A stretch of 64,000 bases of DNA. Origin: Larus michahellis (lineage: Eukaryota > Chordata > Aves > Charadriiformes > Laridae). How positions within the stretch are numbered: position 1 is the first letter of the stretch; every line of letters begins with the position of its first letter. Shown here in pieces: positions 34,287 through 64,000 of this stretch. A model generated the notes under the pieces. That model was given only the letters and a program-made list of their open reading frames with translations, ran no database searches and had not been told where the DNA came from. The position numbers and the translations under genes were made by a program. The DNA is taken from positions 102,082,301 through 102,146,300 of the forward strand of contig NC_133896.1 of assembly GCF_964199755.1 (NCBI RefSeq), given 5' to 3'.

Positions 34287-35950
34287 GCACCGTGACACAC
34301 TGGAAGAAGATCACTCTCTGCACACATGGGTGCTACTGATATTGCTGCTGAAAAGAACAAAGAGTTCCTTCACCTTCCCTATTGAGTTACACTAAGAGCC
34401 ACACAGAAATGTGATTATCTGAGCAACAGTAAAAACCAACTGAACTGATAAAAAAAAAAAAAGTAGTAAGTAAGTCAACTGATACTTATATGTGAGGAGT
34501 TGGCATGAAAAACTGGAACTTGGATATCCTAAAGGGACAATGAAAAAGTTTCCACAGAAGACAATTCAGTTTTGAAGGATTTTTTCTTTTTCAGTATGAG
34601 GGAAAGAGAGGTCTTACTGCTTTGCACTTCATTTAGTATTTCAATTTCAAGCATAGACATCTTCCCTGTTTAAAAGTGGAAAAGATCTAAGAGAACATCC
34701 TATTTCAGAGCCACAGGCAGTCCTGATGGGACTTGTCCCTCCACAGCATCTCCTATGTCTCTTTTGCAGCTGGGGAACAAAAGTCCTTTGGCTGGTAGTA
34801 GCGGAAGCTTCTGAACTGACTATTCATATGAAAAAGTTTACTTTCTGTTCTCCAACAAAACTCCTACAGACTGACTGGCAGGACAGACGGAAGCTGGGTT
34901 ATCACAGCTTTAAGGGCTGTCCCCCCGCACAGGTTTAGCCTGTGATGCTTTAACAATCTGCACATGAAATACGTGAGGCTGTGAAGCTTGACTGCATTTG
35001 CCCTTGGTTTTGTTTTTGTCAGAGATCTGCCAATTAGGATTTGTTCCAACGTAATGAAGCGGGCTGTTGGCAAATGTAATCTTTTATTGATCCCTGGGGC
35101 CTAGCAAAATAAAAACACAAGGAAATGAATGGAATACACTATAGAGTCTCTGGATTTTCACTTGATGTTTATTTCTGTAAGTGCTTATTTTTTTCTACAT
35201 CTGCTTTAGTTGTGCCAGATTATATCAAGCATCTTCTTATATCTGTCAGCTTGGACTGTGTTTACTCCTCTTCATGAACCTGAAATGCAATTGAGACAGT
35301 ATACAACTGTTAAAAATGGAAGCGTTGAGGGGTTTTTAGAGTAAGTTCACAAGTAAATGACAAAAGCTTCTCTTCACTAATGCTTCTGCTCCCTGGTATT
35401 GCCAGCTTGTATCTGAAATAGACTAGCACCAATCTAGCCAACCTTTGCTGTCTTACTTCAGCTAATAATACAGGTTTCTTGTCCTCATGCTAGAGTATAT
35501 ATCCCTTTGATAGCAGATGACTTCTATACAACCCTGTTTCAATAGATGGGGGTTGTTCTGAATCACACACACTTCCCAGTTTCCAGGAACATGGGTGCTA
35601 GTAGCAGCAGACAAGGTATTTCTAATGCTACGCAATTAAAGTAGTCTCTCTAAGGCTTTTCTCACCCCAAAGGAGGTGTGTCATGACTTTTGGGACAGCA
35701 CTCGCTGTCTGAAGATGTTTCCTGGCAGCTACTACCATTACCACCACAAGTTCCTTTTTGTGGAGATGACACCTCTGCATTTACTGTTGAGCTCATCATT
35801 GAGCGCAGTACTCCGCTCTAAGCCAGAGCTGGAATTGGTGTTGGCAAACTAACGTCGGACTAATAAAAACAAGCACCTGCTTTTCTGTGACTTATGCATA
35901 TTTGAGGCAGAAAGAGGGTACTTGTAAGATACAGGGAATAAACAGCACTC
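34287..35950 (+). other. HHLA2: HHLA2 3' UTR
   Basis: No coding potential is recognised after the TGA. Canonical AATAAA signals occur at 35108-35113, 35862-35867 and 35937-35942, so transcripts could end near 35.13 kb or near 35.9 kb. The open frame at 34726-34938 has no family resemblance. Confidence 0.5.
35108..35113 (+). terminator. HHLA2: Candidate HHLA2 poly(A) signal, proximal
   Basis: First AATAAA on the plus strand after the HHLA2 stop, about 820 bases downstream. A pair of further signals at 35862 and 35937 offers a distal alternative. Confidence 0.5.
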
Positions 35951-36237
35951 CTAACTATTTAAAAACATTAATTACTCTCATGGTTTACCTATTTATTTCA
36001 GTTGCTATGTGATGCCGTGGCTTTGTGAACTTATATGAATTTTCATTCTTTTTGTAGGGATGGAATAATTTAATGAAAAATATGTGGAAATATTCTACTC
36101 TAAAAAGCTGCAAAGCTTCTGAGCAGCAGCTTCCATCATATTTAAATGTGTGAGACACCAGATCTTCATGCAGTTTTAATGTAGCTCTGCTCTAGACAGT
36201 GGAGCTACAGCCATTTATATCAGTCAAAGGTGGTGAC

Positions 36238-36243
36238 TTTATT
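36238..36243 (-). terminator. MYH15: Candidate MYH15 poly(A) signal
   Basis: AATAAA on the minus strand, about 730 bases beyond the proposed MYH15 stop. A weaker ATTAAA occurs closer, near 36.83 kb. Choice between them is inferred from motif strength only. Confidence 0.4.
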
Positions 36244-36970
36244 AGTCCAATACAAAAGCAGAGTGTTTCTTCCCACAGAATGGTGGATACAGAAGAGAGA
36301 AGGAAGGTGTTGGGATCAAGTGTGATAAAAATACCAAATTTATACAGAAATAGTTTTTTTCCTCTTTCTTGACTTGGGATCTCACCCCCATAAAACTTAT
36401 ATGATGTTAAGCATGGCAGTTTATGTTTCACTTGCAAATGAAATAGATAAAGCAATGACCCAGCTCCTCTTTCTATCATTCCTACAAGTAACAGCCCCAC
36501 TCTTCCTTGCCCTGGTTGCCACAAGGCAAGCACGGATAAGCAAAGGTTTGCTTTCAGTTCCAGACCAAGTTCTTGGACACCTTTTAGTTTCATCAATATT
36601 TTTTCTACTACCATTCTGCTCAAGTGCAAAACACCACAAATATATTTCTAACGAATTCCCAGCACCTAAGTGACTACTCACTAATATTTTTTTTCCATCT
36701 AGCTCTTCAAATCAATACAAGTTCACTGAAAGAGCAATGTTAAAATATCTGGCAAACTGCTAGTGCAGTAATCCCCAGGCTGTATTACATACATAGAAAC
36801 CTACATCATCAGAGGGAGAAAAAGATGGAACTTTTTAATATCCCTTGCAAAAAAAAAATAAATAAAACCAAGTCAACAGTTCTGGAAACTTCTGGCTGCT
36901 GAGCACAAAAGTTAAATGACAACATCAAGAGGGCAGAGAATTCATTTCACCTAAGCATCAGATTGCTGTC

Positions 36971-62763
<25,793 letters not shown>

Positions 62764-64000
62764 CTACAGCAAGACATTGAAAACAAACAAGAGGTTGCAA
62801 ACATTCCCCTTCAGAGCAGCCAGTAGTCCTTTATGGTGTGGCTTGAAGCCAATGACCTTTTCTGAAGTGCTGCTTTCAGAGCAGTACCAGCCACCCAGTT
62901 TTTCATCACTTCCCCTCCAATTCTCTGCTTTCTAATTCCCAAGCCTCTCTTCCTAGTAATTACCATCTGAATCCTGCACACCCCTTCCAAACTATCTGGT
63001 CCCTACATCTTCTCGTGGACTCCATCCAGTTGGCTGAAGAGATGCCAGAGGTCATCAGCGTCCAAGGAGCCCTACTAGTAAGTGCTGAATTATGAAATGA
63101 ACAAGTAATAATTTCACTTCACAACATGCTACGCAGCTTGCTACGCTGGAATAATCAAGATTTTCTGATAGAAATTTAATGATTAAAAAGCTAACTCCTG
63201 GACTTTGCCACAGCTGTTTAGTGGGAAAATAAGTTTCATTATTAATACCACAAGGGGACAGACATTCTAATTTTCTTTCCCAAATACATTAACAACTACA
63301 GATAAAGAGCAAGATGGGCATTATTTATCTTAATAAATACAAAATTAGCTTAATGTTCAATTATAATTTGAAATTAACAGCATCAGGTAGGTTCCAGCTC
63401 TGCTGGGCTGAGGCTCCATATCAACTCTAGTTTGATTAAAAAAAATCCTGTGTCGCTCTCAAATTCTTTTTCCCCATCTGGTCTGAAAACAGAGCTTTGA
63501 AACTGGGCAAGTTTTGGCTCAGGTATCACAGTACTGGGTTGTATTCCCATTCAGCCCATCATCAGCGGACCTGTTAACTAAACCTTCACAGGAGAATTAA
63601 CCACATTTCCCTTGGCTACCTTGAGACACTGCACTGGTCCTAACATGAGTAAAAAGTGATGTCAAATCTTTTTTTTTTTTTAAACATCTCTGAAAGTTAC
63701 GCAGAAATTACTCAGTTCATTTGTACAGAGAACCAAGATGGAAACTTAGATGTTGCTGCTGCTGTTTAATCCCTAGTCTGAATCTGATTATAAGAAAAGT
63801 TATAAAGGCAAGGCTTATTTTCAGCAAAAGCACTATTAACCTTGCTCAGCTTGTTTCATTTTTTTTTGTGTATCCGAGGACCAGATGTCCTGGAGTGGCA
63901 TCTTACTGTGTTGCAACACTTGTGCAGAGAGAGTAGATGTCTGCTTGTGCTCCTCACTGTTCTTTTCTTCCCCTCTTCATCCTTCCTGCCCTCCCATAGG
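62764..64000 (-). other. MYH15: MYH15 intron running off the right edge
   Basis: The next expected upstream exon, encoding the segment ending in HYAGT, is not found here on the minus strand, so the window ends inside an intron of more than 1.2 kb. No other gene or repeat is recognised. Confidence 0.6.

Noticed and set aside
36192-36629. A 145-codon minus-strand open frame downstream of the MYH15 stop
   Set aside because: Lies in the presumed MYH15 3' UTR and overlaps open frames on the other strand. It has no heptad pattern or known motif, so it is taken as chance.
36661-36720. Candidate last MYH15 exon reading Met-Glu-Lys-Lys-Tyr-stop on the minus strand near 36.70 kb
   Set aside because: The preceding AG has no pyrimidine tract and the candidate at 36982 is much stronger.
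63950-64000. Pyrimidine-rich run ending CCCATAGG at the right edge
   Set aside because: Looks like a plus-strand splice acceptor, but the surrounding gene is on the minus strand and no exon follows inside the window.

Overview
The window is vertebrate nuclear DNA and almost certainly comes from a bird. It is intron-rich with GT-AG splice sites and carries CR1 LINE fragments in the 3'-truncated form typical of birds. Three protein-coding genes can be read exon by exon. Their order, IFT57 - HHLA2 - MYH15, matches the block known on human chromosome 3q13 between CD47 and CIP2A (established knowledge, recalled and not searched). I cannot name the species from the sequence alone.

Region 1 (about 3.5-21.9 kb, minus strand) is a complete IFT57 gene. 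It has eleven coding exons and a 423-residue product, and it starts in a CpG island at about 21.0-21.9 kb. That island holds five CCAAT boxes and a consensus RFX X-box just upstream of the start codon. Introns carry two CR1 fragments on the minus strand and one on the plus strand.

Region 2 (about 22.0-26.4 kb) is intergenic. Its clearest feature is a probable solitary retroviral LTR in minus orientation at about 21,996-22,544.

Region 3 (26.4-35.9 kb, plus strand) is a complete HHLA2 (B7-H7-type) gene in six coding exons: signal peptide, IgV, IgC, IgV, transmembrane segment and a nine-residue tail. Together they encode 349 residues, and every splice phase closes.

Region 4 (about 36.2 kb to the right edge, minus strand) is the 3' two-thirds of a sarcomeric myosin heavy chain. 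Synteny and paralogue identity point to MYH15, which is known in birds as a ventricular myosin. Twenty-six coding exons run from just before actin-binding loop 2 through the reactive thiols, converter, both light-chain sites and the whole coiled-coil rod, about 1,349 residues. The head's N-terminal part lies beyond 64 kb. HHLA2 and MYH15 converge tail to tail, with 3' ends about 0.3-1.1 kb apart.

The three genes do unrelated jobs (ciliary transport, immune co-signalling, muscle motor) and look like a conserved neighbourhood, not a functional unit. I found no CRISPR array, operon, RNA gene or evidence of a new biological system. The points most worth following are the X-box, the very short HHLA2 tail, rearranged rod exon boundaries in MYH15 and the LTR.
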